DNA of 64,000 nucleotides from Cristatella mucedo (lineage: Eukaryota; Bryozoa; Phylactolaemata; Cristatellidae): the NCBI GenBank assembly GCA_009760855.2, contig WPIO01000017.1:2107501-2171500 (forward strand), in the 5' to 3' direction. The position numbers were made by a program, and so were the translations under genes. The notes beneath the pieces are model-generated. The model saw only the letters and a program-made list of their open reading frames with translations. It was not told where the DNA came from and did not search any database. Within the stretch, counting starts at the first letter, position 1. The number at the start of each line of letters is the position of its first letter. Of this stretch, positions 13,185 to 33,218 are shown piece by piece.

Positions 13185-15463
13185 ACTTTCGGTTCTGTTC
13201 AAGACCAACAATTTATACTGCATTCCAACAGAAGTCGTAATGCCTAGCTGACACGTGTTGATTACAGCATTTAGTGGGTCCTTGTGATTCGTCCTTTGTG
13301 TGCTGATACATGCTGAAACTGCTGGCTGTCTACTAGCCACATCTACACGTTTGCCCAGTGCATATCATAGCTAACAATTTCATGCTTGATGACATTGCGA
13401 ATCATTTGGTCATGCCTTCTTTACATCATCTGTAAAGTGCCTAGAAAGGGACTCAGTTCTGGGGGGGGCACTTTACGAATGTAGTATTATTATTATTTGG
13501 CATGCCCATGGTTTTGAGTTGAATTGAAGATAAAATAAGAACCCTATAGGTGGCAGTGAAAATTATATGCGCCTAGTGAGTATAAATACTTGTCTATCAT
13601 CATCAACTAGTGTAAGATGCTGGCAGGGCTACTTTCTATGACTCGGAAGGGTGATCACCCTCGCTGTTAGGCCGACAAAATAACGATCTCTAAGCACAAG
13701 TTTATTATTTCTAGTACGTTGTGCCGTGGTTATGTAATTCATTTGCTATTCATGCACAAACAGGTGTTGCTTTCTGCTGTCACATTTTTCACGTTGGCTG
13801 CTGTTGCTTGGACAAGCAGCGACGGCACAATGCTTTGTTACATGTAATTTTAAGGTTTCCTTGAGAAGCTCTTGCAAAACAAGACAGCTTCGACCGAAGA
13901 TAAAGCCGAAGCCAACCGGCTTCTGCCTCTGGTTCGTTCATCTGTGATTCGTTTTTGTTGCATCTATCCCTCTACACGTGTTAGTTCATGTGCACACCTG
14001 CTCGCACAATTACTACCGTGACATGCGTTTTGTCTGTCGGTGCCTGCACCTGTGCAGACCCTAATTAACGTTAGCAGTAGCTGCTCCCTCTGGTGATAGA
14101 TGCCTTTTGCTGCCTACTTCGGTCGCCAATGCTGATGTGTTTTGTTACAACTTGATCTAGATTGACAACTTTGGTCAGAAGGAGATGCACGAGGTTATAA
14201 CCAAATTTAACATGAAGTCGCCTGTGACCGGCAACGACCTTTCGGAACCCATCTCCTTCAACCTCATGTTCAGCACACCTATAGGCCCCACTGGTGCTAT
14301 AAAAGGGTGTGTTGGTTGGCTTGCGCGTGCCCTGCAAGCACATTGTCCCAGTCTGCCAGGTCTACGTTGTAAGTAAATCGTTCTGTTTAGCTACTTGCGC
14401 CCGGAGACGGCTCAGGGCATCTTCGTCAACTTCAAGCGGTTGCTGGATTTCAATCACGGCAAGCTTCCTTTTGCGGCAGCACAGATAGGAAGTTCATTTA
14501 GGAACGAAATCTCACCACGTTCTGGCCTACTACGAGTCAGGTAGGTTGTGGAATAGGAGGGATCCGATGTGAAGAGCGCATGCTGTAATATATCTTGACT
14601 AAAAATACCCATAGCTGGTAGTCAAGCTTTACTGGGTGTTGTGTGCAACAGTGTATCTTCACGGGGAACTGTTTTTCGGCTTTGTCAGCAGATGCTTGCT
14701 AGCCTTTGCATTCGCAACTGTTCGTTGTGCCTCTGCAATGCTTGTTAGCTTGCACTGTGGAGTCACGTGTCAATTCTGTGCAGGGAGTTCACTATGGCTG
14801 AGATCGAGCATTTCTGCGATCCCGAGGACAAGCAGCACCCTAAATTCAAAAGCGTTGCGTCACTTCAGATCCCACTGTTTTCTGCGTGTAACCAAATGGA
14901 TGGAAAATCAGCCGAACTCATTTGCATGGGGGATGCTGTTTCGAAGGTAGGACGTCAAATTGTCTTGCTGGAGAGCGCCCCCCCCCCCCCCCCCCCGTTT
15001 ATTCACTTCTAGTCGTGAGTACCTAGCTTGTGGTGCTGGCTCAAGCCAGTGCAATGGTACTGAGAATATACCAGCTTATTCTAAAGATATTCGTTTGGTA
15101 TTTCTGGAATTGAAAAGCAGCCCCCCATATATTTATTCGTCTGCTGAGAGCTTGGCAGCTGCCTGATAGATCCCGGCCGCCTGACAGATCCCGTTAGCTG
15201 CACTAATACTTTGGACCGTATGCTTTTTTGAAAATAATTTCAATGATGATATATCTATACAGCTTTGTCTATCAGATAAACTAGCTGCACTCGTGTTGAG
15301 CAAAAGCAAAATCGGAGCGTGGCCCACGATTTTAATTTTAATTTTGATGATTACTGCATGGTTCCTACGTGCAGATGACGTGGTGACATCGCTGATTTGC
15401 ATTTTTCCATGTGATGTGATTGCTTTAGCTTAATCCACGATAGACGTCGGGCTGGTTTTGGAA

Positions 15464-15515
<52 letters not shown>

Positions 15516-18500
15516 GCCGGCTCTTGTTCGTCCTTGGAGTAGCAGATGGTCAATGACATGGGAGATGCCAGAGAGCTTGAGCATACGATCGCTCAATGCA
15601 GATTTCTCTGCTTCTCTTGTCTGCAATAAACTCACGTCTCTGCATTTCTCTGTGCGACTAGCTGCCTCCACTGGGCTCTCGAAGGCTGCTGCCTTTGCTG
15701 CCGCCGCGTGTTGGCATCGTACAAGTCATCGTGTAGCGTTGCTTTCTGCACGTCTGTATTACAGGGCATTATTGCGAATGAGACGCTGGGCTATTTCATG
15801 GCACGGGTGTACTTGTTCTTGGTCAGTGTGGGCGTCGACAAAAAGAAAATACGTTTCCGTCAGCACATGTCAAATGAAATGGCGCACTATGCGTGCGATT
15901 GCTGGGATGCAGAATGTCTCACCTCTTATGTAAGTGTTTGCATGGCACGTCTAGTGCACGTGCATGCGATTGACGAGAGCCATTGCTACCTACATGCTAT
16001 CAATGTAGGGCTGGGTGGAATGTGTGGGCAACGCAGACAGGTCGTGCTACGACCTGACCCAGCATACGAAGTTCACCGGAGTAAAGCTCACAGCAGAGAA
16101 AAAGCTCGACGACCCTAAGACGGTCGACGTGGTTGAGTGTGTACCCAACAAAGCATTGATTGGGAAGGCCTTTAAAAAGGATTCCAAAGCAATCATTGAC
16201 CATCTGATGGGGCTGTCAGAGAGTCAGGTTGACTCATTGGAGAAAGACTTGCAGGCCAACGGGTGAGTTTCCTTTACATTCTTTGTGATGTTATCGTGAA
16301 TTCAACGGTTACAGCAGTATGCCAACCAATGCCCTCTATCATCCCTAGGAAATCAACGCTGACATTGAATGGCAACTCTTTCCTAGTAGATAACGATCTG
16401 GTCTCTGTGAAACGGTATCAGAAGACAGTGCACGGTATGCTCTCATCTATCTAGTTTTGTGTGCTCTTCTGCACAAGGTCAAGCTGCTGCTTCTGCTGTA
16501 CTCCCTTAGGTTACCATATTTTTTACTGTTAGTGCAATGAGACGACAGTGATTTCAACTCGGACTTGTTCACTTTACGAAAGAAGTTGATTAGCAGTTTG
16601 TCAAGCTTATAGTTGTGCCTGGTTAGGTTCATTACATATAGAAATGTCAGCTGCAGGTCACACATGTTGCTATTGGATGGAGTAAGGGATCCTACTCCCT
16701 TAAGAATGCAGGATTTTCCTGATATACTTAATTTTCTTCGGTTCACTTACCTTGGCCTGTGGCTGCGTTCGGTGTATAAGTTATGGCATTAAAGGCACCA
16801 CAACGAATAGTAGTAGTATACTCGCCTATGGCACCATGAAATGCTGTACATCATCCAGAGGCTTTTATTGATGCACGAGTGTTACAAGTAGCCAACGATT
16901 GTAGTGCACGGCTCTTAAGCGTTTGTGATGGCCGGTTGAATGGTTATTTATGATTTGCTCTAATGAGACAAGATAGGTGAGCCCTCACTGAAATGATGTG
17001 AGGACAGATGATCAAATGTGGTTGTTCTCCCCAACTATACAGACTTGTTGCAAGTCTAGTAAGGTGGGCGTCTATCTAGTTCTCGAGAGTAGTCTTTACC
17101 TAGTAGCTGTTTTGTAATTAGTACTGTGTGGTACCCGTGGAACTCCATAAGCTAGTCGTTTTGAGCAGTCTTTCTAGCTGCCTTTTTTGTCATTATAGTT
17201 GTGGTGATATGCTTATATGAATAGCACCGCCAGTGCATTTCTGAATCGCTCCTCGTAGTTTGCCAATGCAAAATGTTACCACCGGTATAATTCAAACTCA
17301 GGTCACAAAGGACCGAGTGACTTTAATCACTTGGCCGCTTGCACGAGTGCCAATTGATTGTTGTGCGACTGCATGAGTACAAAGTCATTTATATGCTGGC
17401 GTGAACTTTATGTTCTGATGTAATTAGCAACTTTGCCATCATTGACTACAGGGCCTTTCTGTCTTTTTATCTTCCAGTGAAAGAGTTTGTGCCTTCGGTG
17501 ATCGAGCCTTCTTTCGGAATTGGCAGAATCATGTATACCGTGTTCGAGCACAGCTTTAGAATGCGAGAGGGAGACGAAGCAAGAACATACCTAGCTTTGC
17601 CTGCCTTAGTAGCACCATACAAGTGCTCCGTGTTGCCGCTTAGCGGAAACGAAGAATTTGTTCCCCACGTCGAGACCATTAGTAAGGCAGAGCTAAGATG
17701 GCAGCAGCGGGCAGTAGGTTTCGATTTCCGTTCGGCTGCTGGCGCTCCGACGACACAAGAGAGCGTGCGCGCACGCACTCTTCATACTTTGTATCCCCCA
17801 CCATGCAGGTCGCGCCTTGAAGAGCCTGGGCATTTCGCACAAGATCGATGACAGCAGTGGCTCGATTGGCAGACGCTATGCCAGGACCGACCAGATAGCT
17901 ATCCCGTTCGGCATTACCGTTGATTTTGACACGCTCAAAGAGCCCCACACGGCTACCCTTCGGGAGAGAGACTCGTGCAAGCAAGTGCGTGTGCCGGTGA
18001 GTTTCCCTAGCCAGCCTCGTCTGCAGGCGATGCGAACGGACGGGCTGCTGCTAGCTCGGAGAAGCGTCGCTTTCACTGCCCTTTGTCGAAGCTGCTTTGA
18101 GCACTGCATCACATCGCAAACATTTAGGCCTGCTGCGACAGGATACCCCATCCAAATTGGTGCGAGCATTTGTGACATCGCGTCTCGACTGCTGAGACTC
18201 ACTACTCGAGGGTCTTCCGGCCTGTGCACTTATAGTTGGTGAAAAACTCTGCAGCTATGCTTGTCTGTCGTGAAAGCTTCATTAAGAAGACTGCTTCCAC
18301 AGCTAGCCATCTTGTCTGATCCTTGTCTAAGAATAGGGACTGTCTAACATTGCGGCTTGATAAAAATCTAACTAGCTCCCTGGTACTGTCTAGGTTGGAC
18401 TGCTGTAATTCAGTTTTGGCTGTGCTACCAGAAAAACCATTAAGCCTCTGCAGCTGATGGTGAATAGATGATTATGGCTGCAAGGCTAGTCAACAACTCC

Positions 18501-19620
18501 CAGTGGTTAAGCCTCATGTCTCTTTTTCTGAAGGAGAGTTAAATTAGTTCCATTCCCGTGCTTAAAGACGCGACTTGGCGACAGAAGTTCAGCAGGTCCC
18601 AAACTGTGGGACTTACTTCCACTGTTCTTTGCGCAACAATATCTACTCTCCTACTGGTGACTGTGGCACATCTTTTCCTGCCGTCCCAAACTGCTACTTC
18701 CATTCTACTCACTTTACTACCCTCCTGTTTTGGCTATGTCTGCTCCTCGCTAAGTCTTTGCTACATGAGATGTAGTCTATAAGCTACCTTATGTGCACAG
18801 AAAGCTGTTTGGGCTTTGAGTGCACTATTGAAAACTCCTGCGTAGCACCTTGTTGTGGCTTTGTGGAGTTATAGATGGAAATGTTATAGATGGAAATGTA
18901 TTACGTTGTGTGATATCGCAATTGCCACATTACGCCACTTCTAACCGACTTGCACTGGCTCCCCATTTAGCATCGTATCGACTTAAAAGGTTTTGCCATC
19001 CACTTTTAGTCTCTTTATTCTGTGGCTTACCTATCAGAACTACTGGCTACGCAATTTACCACCTGCTATTCTGACTTATCGTTTATCTATGCCTCAAATC
19101 AATCTAAAATCCCTGGGAAACCGTACCTTTAGTTTTTATGCTTCCGAAGTCTGGAACTCATTCCCGACTGACGTCACGATATCCCTGACATGGCATTAAA
19201 AAAAGGCTAAAACCCACCCGTTTCTCGACATTTGCTGGGTCCGTATGAATTGTCCTTGGTGAACTTGTATATGCTGACACTAAGCATGTTCACTAGCCAC
19301 ATTGGTGACCTGGTTGCTTCTTAGGATACGTAAAGAGCTTAGAAAGAGATTTAGTTCTCTGTGAATGGTATGCATGTGTCTTTATATTATCACCATCATC
19401 TGAACATGTTGGGCGTGCCTTCCATTTTGCATTTGACACATGAGCGACTCCACTATTGATCAGTCGTTCCTTTGCTCCCTGTGACTAAATATAATCGCTT
19501 GCTGTTTTGTAGCTAACTGAGCTTCCTCAGCTCGTAAAGGATCTGGTCGATGGCAAAAAGGAATGGGAACATGTTATGGTCAATTACCCAGTTTTCGAGC
19601 AGCAGGAAACCCAGAAATGA
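4799..19620 (+). CDS. GARS: Glycyl-tRNA synthetase, mitochondrial/cytosolic (complete, 15 coding exons)
   Basis: Class II synthetase that charges tRNA-Gly. Coding exons: 4799-5032, 10623-10724, 10870-10969, 11065-11206, 11942-12030, 13855-13931, 14161-14306, 14391-14540, 14784-14946, 15765-15929, 16009-16262, 16349-16434, 17478-17681, 17809-17996, 19513-19620. All introns are GT-AG and the frame is continuous for 735 codons, close to the human protein as I remember it. Residues 1-59 form an Arg-rich, acid-poor mitochondrial presequence ([15 protein letters not shown]). The second ATG at 4976 begins the cytosolic form ([12 protein letters not shown], 676 residues). A WHEP domain spans exons 1-3 ([15 protein letters not shown]). 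Catalytic core: [16 protein letters not shown] in exon 4, class II motif 2 [10 protein letters not shown] across exons 8-9, [10 protein letters not shown] in exon 10, motif 3 [10 protein letters not shown] in exon 13. The C-terminal anticodon-binding domain (exons 13-15) includes [15 protein letters not shown]. No frameshift or stop interrupts it. Exon boundaries are predictions from splice signals and homology remembered for the family. Confidence 0.96.
5265..5335 (-). mobile_element. L2 LINE 3' tail fragment
   Basis: ATAGCGCCCTCAGAGAACAG ... GGAAGCATGATCAAATGG is the reverse complement of the L2 3' end. GARS intron 1. Confidence 0.6.
5725..6362 (+). mobile_element. L2 LINE 3' fragment
   Basis: Reads [17 protein letters not shown], then [12 protein letters not shown] and a decayed C terminus, with the L2 3' UTR and (TTA)n tail ending at 6362. 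Frameshifts are present. It ends exactly where the Tc1 relic begins. Confidence 0.8.
6363..7330 (-). pseudogene. Tc1-like transposase relic, split by a SINE
   Basis: Minus-strand reading shows pieces of a Tc1/mariner transposase in order: a helix-turn-helix segment ([20 protein letters not shown], about 7180-7250), a catalytic-core piece ([20 protein letters not shown] then WSDENKF, about 6930-7024), and near 6390 the hallmark [10 protein letters not shown]. The reading frame is broken by stops (the W before that motif reads TAG) and frameshifts, and a tRNA-derived SINE (6666-6835) sits in the middle. It cannot make an active enzyme. The left end abuts an L2 tail at 6362. Confidence 0.85.
6666..6835 (+). 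mobile_element. tRNA-derived SINE, family A
   Basis: A-box TGGCTCACTAGG at 6677-6688 and B-box GTGTTCGAATCCT at 6728-6740, then a shared body (GATCCTTTATTGCCACTG ... GATAGCCGTTAAGGCTC ... GCTATACAA). Related copies occur at 10147, 48391 and 59128 (plus) and 8868 and 61695 (minus). Inserted in the Tc1 relic. Confidence 0.8.
7342..7381. repeat. (TA)n microsatellite
   Basis: About 20 TA units, directly at the 3' end of the minus-strand family B SINE at 7382. Confidence 0.95.
7382..7523 (-). mobile_element. tRNA-derived SINE, family B (L2-tailed)
   Basis: Read on the minus strand: a tRNA-like head with GAGCTGGTTTGGTCCAGCGG (A-box region) and GTGGGCTCGAGCCC (B-box), then the L2-type 3' end GAAGCGCC ... 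GCGCTATACAAATGAATTAT. Its 3' end runs into a (TA)20 tract at 7342-7381, the likely expanded tail. Confidence 0.8.
7922..8608 (-). mobile_element. L2 LINE 3' fragment (minus)
   Basis: Starts at low coordinates with the (TAA)n tail and L2 hairpin, then the minus-strand C-terminal ORF2 region up to a piece reading [20 protein letters not shown] near 8530-8590. A G-run interrupts at 8283-8292. Confidence 0.75.
8687..8740 (+). other. 54-bp perfect copy of GARS exon 4 inside GARS intron 1
   Basis: Bases 8687-8740 are identical to 11095-11148 inside exon 4 (coding for [17 protein letters not shown]). Identity ends abruptly on both sides. The copy has no splice sites and is about 2.4 kb upstream of the true exon. 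Confidence 0.9.
8868..9012 (-). mobile_element. tRNA-derived SINE, family A (minus)
   Basis: Reverse complement of the family A body: GATCGCCCACTGCAGGATTCGAACCCACGACC is only partly conserved around the B-box (GATTCGAACC, 8935-8944), and the tail GGCTATCGTCCACC lies at about 8880. GARS intron 1. Confidence 0.7.
9800..10120 (+). mobile_element. Decayed L2-type LINE fragment
   Basis: Short matches to the RT C-terminal region: ATTAGGGCCTGCTTAGACAA, TTCGTTAAATCGCGTTTAGA and CTGATGCAAAACTCAGCAGC. Resembles the diverged copy at 57360 more than the 3010 copy. GARS intron 1. Confidence 0.55.
10147..10335 (+). mobile_element. tRNA-derived SINE, family A
   Basis: B-box GGGTTCGAGTCC at about 10197-10208, followed by GCGATCCTTTAAGGCCCAC, AGATAGCCGTTGAGGC and TGCTATACAAATGAGGC. 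Ends in GARS intron 1 about 290 bp before exon 2. Confidence 0.75.
10515..10536. repeat. Poly-C tract
   Basis: 22 consecutive C, about 90 bp upstream of GARS exon 2. A second C run lies at 14978-14996, 32 bp after exon 9. Confidence 0.95.
12822..12952 (-). mobile_element. tRNA-derived SINE, family B (L2-tailed)
   Basis: Same architecture as the 7382 copy: tRNA-like head with GTGGGCTCGAGCCC at the B-box, L2-type hairpin and ATGAATTAT end at 12822. In GARS intron 5. Confidence 0.8.
13148..13184. repeat. (TG)n microsatellite
   Basis: TG dinucleotides with a CGAG interruption, GARS intron 5. Confidence 0.9.
13240..13500 (+). mobile_element. L2 LINE 3' UTR fragment
   Basis: ACAGCATTTAGTGGGTCCTT, ATTCGTCCTTTGTGTGCTGA and AAAGTGCCTAGAAAGGGACT match the L2 3' UTR; ends in (TTA)n at about 13497. 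In GARS intron 5. Confidence 0.7.
15465..15512. repeat. (TA)n microsatellite
   Basis: 24 TA units in GARS intron 9. Confidence 0.95.
18097..19390 (+). mobile_element. L2 LINE split by a second LINE
   Basis: L2 sequence runs 18097-18272 (ATTTGTGACATCGCGTCTCG ... GCTTGTCTGTCGTGAAAG), stops, and resumes at about 18908 (CGCAATTGCCACATTACGCC) up to the 3' UTR near 19390. The two halves are contiguous in intact copies. The 635 bp between them are family-2 LINE. All in GARS intron 14. Confidence 0.7.
18273..18907 (+). mobile_element. Family-2 LINE insertion
   Basis: Related to 1400-2850: CAGCTGATGGTGAAT with GGCTGCAAGGCTAGTCAAC, then the 3' UTR block shared with 25590 and 42880 (CTACTCTCCTACTGGTGACT, GACTATGTCTGC, TTTGTGGAGTTATAGATGG). 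Inserted in an L2 copy. Confidence 0.6.
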
Positions 19621-21104
19621 TGCTCTACCGGCGTTGATGCTTACACTGCAGTTTTGCTTGCAGTTGAATGTACTTGTGAGCATGCTACTGCATAGCAAGC
19701 AGTGGTCGCCCGTGGTGCATCCCGCTCTGCCATTCAGCCCTCCTCGTGAAAGGCTTACATGGGTGCCCTCGCACCTAGGCGTTGTCACTGTTCTTCCACG
19801 ATGAACCTCGATCGTCACACACTGGGAGCATTTATGTAGGTGCTTTCTGGCAATGCGGGTGCAGTTGGCAAGCACCGTTGTCCTTGGCCAAAAGACCTTA
19901 AAAGACTTTGTGTGCAATACCAATTAGCAGAAAGGGTTATTGTGCTGACAGTGTAGGGCTGCTAGTGTATTGTCTCAAAAAAACTTAATATATAAGCTTC
20001 AGTTCAACAGCCATTGTTAATGTGGATTGTGCATCGCCTTCTTGTGTATTGCCTATGCCATCTAACTAGCCTTGTGGGGTTTTTGTGTGACAGCAGCTTG
20101 ACGGCAGAGCTCAAGACCGTGCAATCGCTATGTTGGCGCCTGAAGCATCTACATTAACTACTTGAGATTATGGACCAGACCGTAAGTATTGACTACGAGG
20201 CGAGAGTTCCTAAACTGTGTGTAAAGCAGGCTGCAGCCCTTGGTTGTAGACTAGAAACGTTTGGCAGGGTAGGCACGTTTGGTCAAACATCTGAAGTATC
20301 GTGTGGTCGTGCACAGTCTTACCTTTCGAGAAGAAAGATAGCATGTGTGGAGCAAAATGCTCAAGTCGAGGATGTATCTCTTGAGACAACTACGAGATAC
20401 CTACTAGCTAGCTTTAGCTGGCGCATCACACAAACCAAACATTGCTTGAAAGCCTGCAAAGTGCATTTTTGATGAAGCTGCCTTTTCGCATTGTAGTAGA
20501 CCAGATTATTACAGTTGCTGTTGGCTTCCAAAATTGAAGTCTACCTTGACAGCAAAGAAAAGTTCTTCCTAGAAGTATGCCAGTACGGTTTTGGTATGCA
20601 CATACAAGGTGTAGCTTTGGGTCAAAAAAGTTCACATCAGATGAATCAAACCACTTATGATACAAGATCAATGTTGTGGCCAGAAGTCGATACCTGATTG
20701 CGATCGAAATCCAGAGGTGCCCATTTGTACGAAATGCAATTATGCTACTCGTTTAGGACCACCGACTGCACAAAACACTGCTTTGCTCATCGTGAAAACG
20801 AAACTTAAAAAATTGATGAACTGATGGCACCAGCTATTTATATGTGCCTCATCAAACGCTGCTTTATTCCCAGTTTTGGTTGAAGCTGCCGTAATTCACC
20901 ATTATAAAGTTGGCATCGGTCGAATAGCTCAGCCCTAAGACTTAGTGGTGTACTTCAGTTGGCAGCAAGAACCACATTCAGCCGTCCTGTTGTCTGCCTG
21001 GAGGATTGCTGCTTCCTCCAGAGTAGTTGTATTGCAACTAGCAGAGCCGGCAGGTGCAGCTCAGTCGCTCCGGCCCTTGCAAATGACTTTCATGCGGTCA
21101 AGAG

Positions 21105-21842
21105 AGATGTCATCGGACTGGAAACACTTTTAGAAGACCACATCAGATCCACAGTCATGACTGCCCACTTTCAACTGCGTAACACGGCACGAATTCGGGC
21201 CTGCTTAGACAGGGATACTGCATCCAAGTTAGTCGATACACTTGTGACATTCCATTTCGACTACTGGATCTCAGTACTTTCGGGTCTTCCGGCAAGGCGC
21301 CTACAGTTAGTGCAACACACTGCACCTAGGCTTGTCTGCCGTGAGCGTCGTAGTTGCCACATTACATCACTTTTCACCGACTTGCACTGGCTGGCTATCA
21401 AGCAGACCATCGACTCCAAGGTTTTGCTACTCACTTTTAAGTCACGATTCTCTTGCCCCAGTCTACCGATCCAAACTACTTCCTCCCAATCAGGCCAGGC
21501 ATCTCCTTTTCTGACTCAAAAATTGTTTAGCTCTGTGCCTAGAACCAACCTACGATCCTTAGGAATCGTGCCTTTAGTTCGTATGCTCCCGAAGCCTAGA
21601 ATTCACTACCGCTTGACGTCGCGAACCCTCTGACTTAACGTTAAAAAGAAGTTGAAAATACGCCTCTTCCTCGCAGCATTTGCTGGGTCAGTGTGTTTAT
21701 CGCACGCTTATGCGTGTTAATGCTGTGCATTTAATCGCAAACGCTATTCACACGCTTCCCGACAGTTTATACATAAAATGCCTATAGAGAGATTTAGTTC
21801 ACCTAGACGTTATCGAGTATCTCATTATTGTTATTATTATAG
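21105..21842 (+). mobile_element. L2 LINE 3' fragment
   Basis: Partly open reading: LLEDHIRSTVMTAHFQLRNT, DTASKLVDTLVTF, LVCRERRSCHITSLF, then frameshift and the 3' UTR with AGAGAGATTTAGTTC and (TTAT)n ending at 21842. Lies between the convergent GARS and PRDM14 genes. Confidence 0.8.
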
Positions 21843-21884
21843 TTAAGTGAGGTGCCATGGCTTATCTTAATCCCCGACAGGGAT

Positions 21885-22032
21885 CCTAAAGTATGCGTTG
21901 CAGGCCTCAGCAGCAGCCTCAGCACATGTCAGCAGACGCTTCTTGTAAGTACTTGTTTGCCCTTGTCTTGATGCGCAAGCAACAAAGTGCATCTGCTGGG
22001 CGCAAGTAACTTCATGATGTCATATCAATAAA
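21885..22032 (+). other. Exon-like segment and AATAAA signal downstream of GARS
   Basis: CCCCGACAG precedes about 60 bases without stops (reading ILKYALQASAAASAHVSRRF) and a consensus donor GTAAGTAC. An AATAAA lies at 22027-22032. It could be an untranslated or alternative GARS end, a short unknown exon, or chance. No homology recognised. Confidence 0.2.
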
Positions 22033-23654
22033 ACATAACTATGCTCTTTACTCTGCAATAACATAACCTAAAATGTGTTTCAAGCAGCAGTACTGTTAGG
22101 GTAAAACGAATATTGCTCTCTCTAGTGTTGCACCCGCCTAACCCGCACTAACTCGGGTAGCGGCACAAATGTCTGGGCCACATGTGCGAACCCGACGTTC
22201 ACACCTATGCACGACAGCAAAACTGAAGAATTTAAAATTTTCATTGGCCTGACAAAAAAGAATAGTTGTTGTGGAACAAAAGCTAGATTCTAATCATTTT
22301 CGGAATGAAGGATTGGGAAAACTCACTCTGTACCTAGGACAACAGATAAGTTGAAATCTGTTACCTAGTCTTATGACCAGTGACGTGCGTCTTAGACTAT
22401 AGCTTTCTTGGTACTTTTTCGCGGTGCATTTTCAACGGCATGCTTCAGCTTTGCAAGGTTTGTGCTACGACGTCACGTGACGTCGACACGGGCTTTCAGC
22501 TGCAAAGGTTTAGCCGCCCGTGCTTTCTCAACAGCTAAAGATATAACAGCCTCGACGTCAGCGAGCGCCCGCGTGCGGCCTGTCGTGAGATCTTGATCTT
22601 CATTTGACATAGGATTGCAGGAACCTCCAAGAAAAGCACCGCCTCTTGCATTTCGGGGGGGGGGAGGCAAGGTCAATTGACCTCGATTGTACCAAAATGG
22701 CCTCGTTGGCTTAATTACAGGCACTGAGGTTCCGTACTAGCGTTAAATACCTCGTCGCCCCGGAAATTTTGCTTTGAGCGGCAGTTTTCGGGGAAGTATT
22801 TTGAAGGGCCATTTTTTGCGGAATTAATTCTGGTCTGGGAAAGGATTGGTCGGCTGAAGCTGAAGCGCTGTCAGCAGCGTCGCCTCCAGCGACCAGACAC
22901 TGCTCGGACCGCCGGTACGCCTGCACCGCCCCCTCAATACTTGGTAAGCCTTACGGTGCCCCAGCCGGTGCGAAGCCATCGGTGGCACGGCGTACAGTTT
23001 GCAGTTGGCTCCCCTGCCGTCTGCAGGCTGAGCGCCGAGTAGCCGTAACCCGAGCAAGGCATCGAATAGGCTGCCGGTAGCTATGCCGGATCCGTCGAAA
23101 AGGCGGTGCACTGGCACGGCTGCGGTGGCGGCAATCGGGCAAGAGTCGGAGCGGTCGTGGATTATCGAAATGGCTGCCAGTGAAATGCGTTATTTAAAGG
23201 AAGCGTCAAAAGCGTCGCTGCATCATGACAACGCGGGTAGCGCCAGGCGAGTGTGAGCATCCATCGCGGACTTCGGTGCTAATTAGCAATTAAGATAAGT
23301 CACGACGATTCGATACGACTTTACTTATATGCAGCAGATTATTGCTGCACACGTGCAGACGACAAGCCGCCCGTGCTTCCTGGCTCCTCGGCATTACGGG
23401 ATTCGCGCGGTGGCGCTCGTTTGAGCGTCTATGACTGGTGAGCAGGCGAGAAAAAGTGTCTCGGGTGCGGCAACATTCAGCTCGTGCGTTAATTTATACG
23501 GTAGTTGAGCGCAGTCCTAAGAAATCTTTCGAGTATGTCGCAATTAAATCAGAAGCAGCGCGTTCGCTGAACCGTGGGACGGAAAAAGCTGATAGTCAAA
23601 TGAGAGCCGGAGTATTCGCCAATGAGTGCATATTCTGTAAGTGTGCGGGCCTTT

Positions 23655-33218
<9,564 letters not shown>

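Noticed and set aside
17230-17360. Possible decayed minus-strand SINE in GARS intron 12
   Set aside because: Only a loose B-box resemblance (reverse of ATTCAAACTCAGG); too diverged from families A and B to call.
22473-22610. 45-codon minus-strand ORF starting MSNEDQDLTTG
   Set aside because: Acidic, plausible-looking start peptide, but no splice continuation or homology was found; too short to call.
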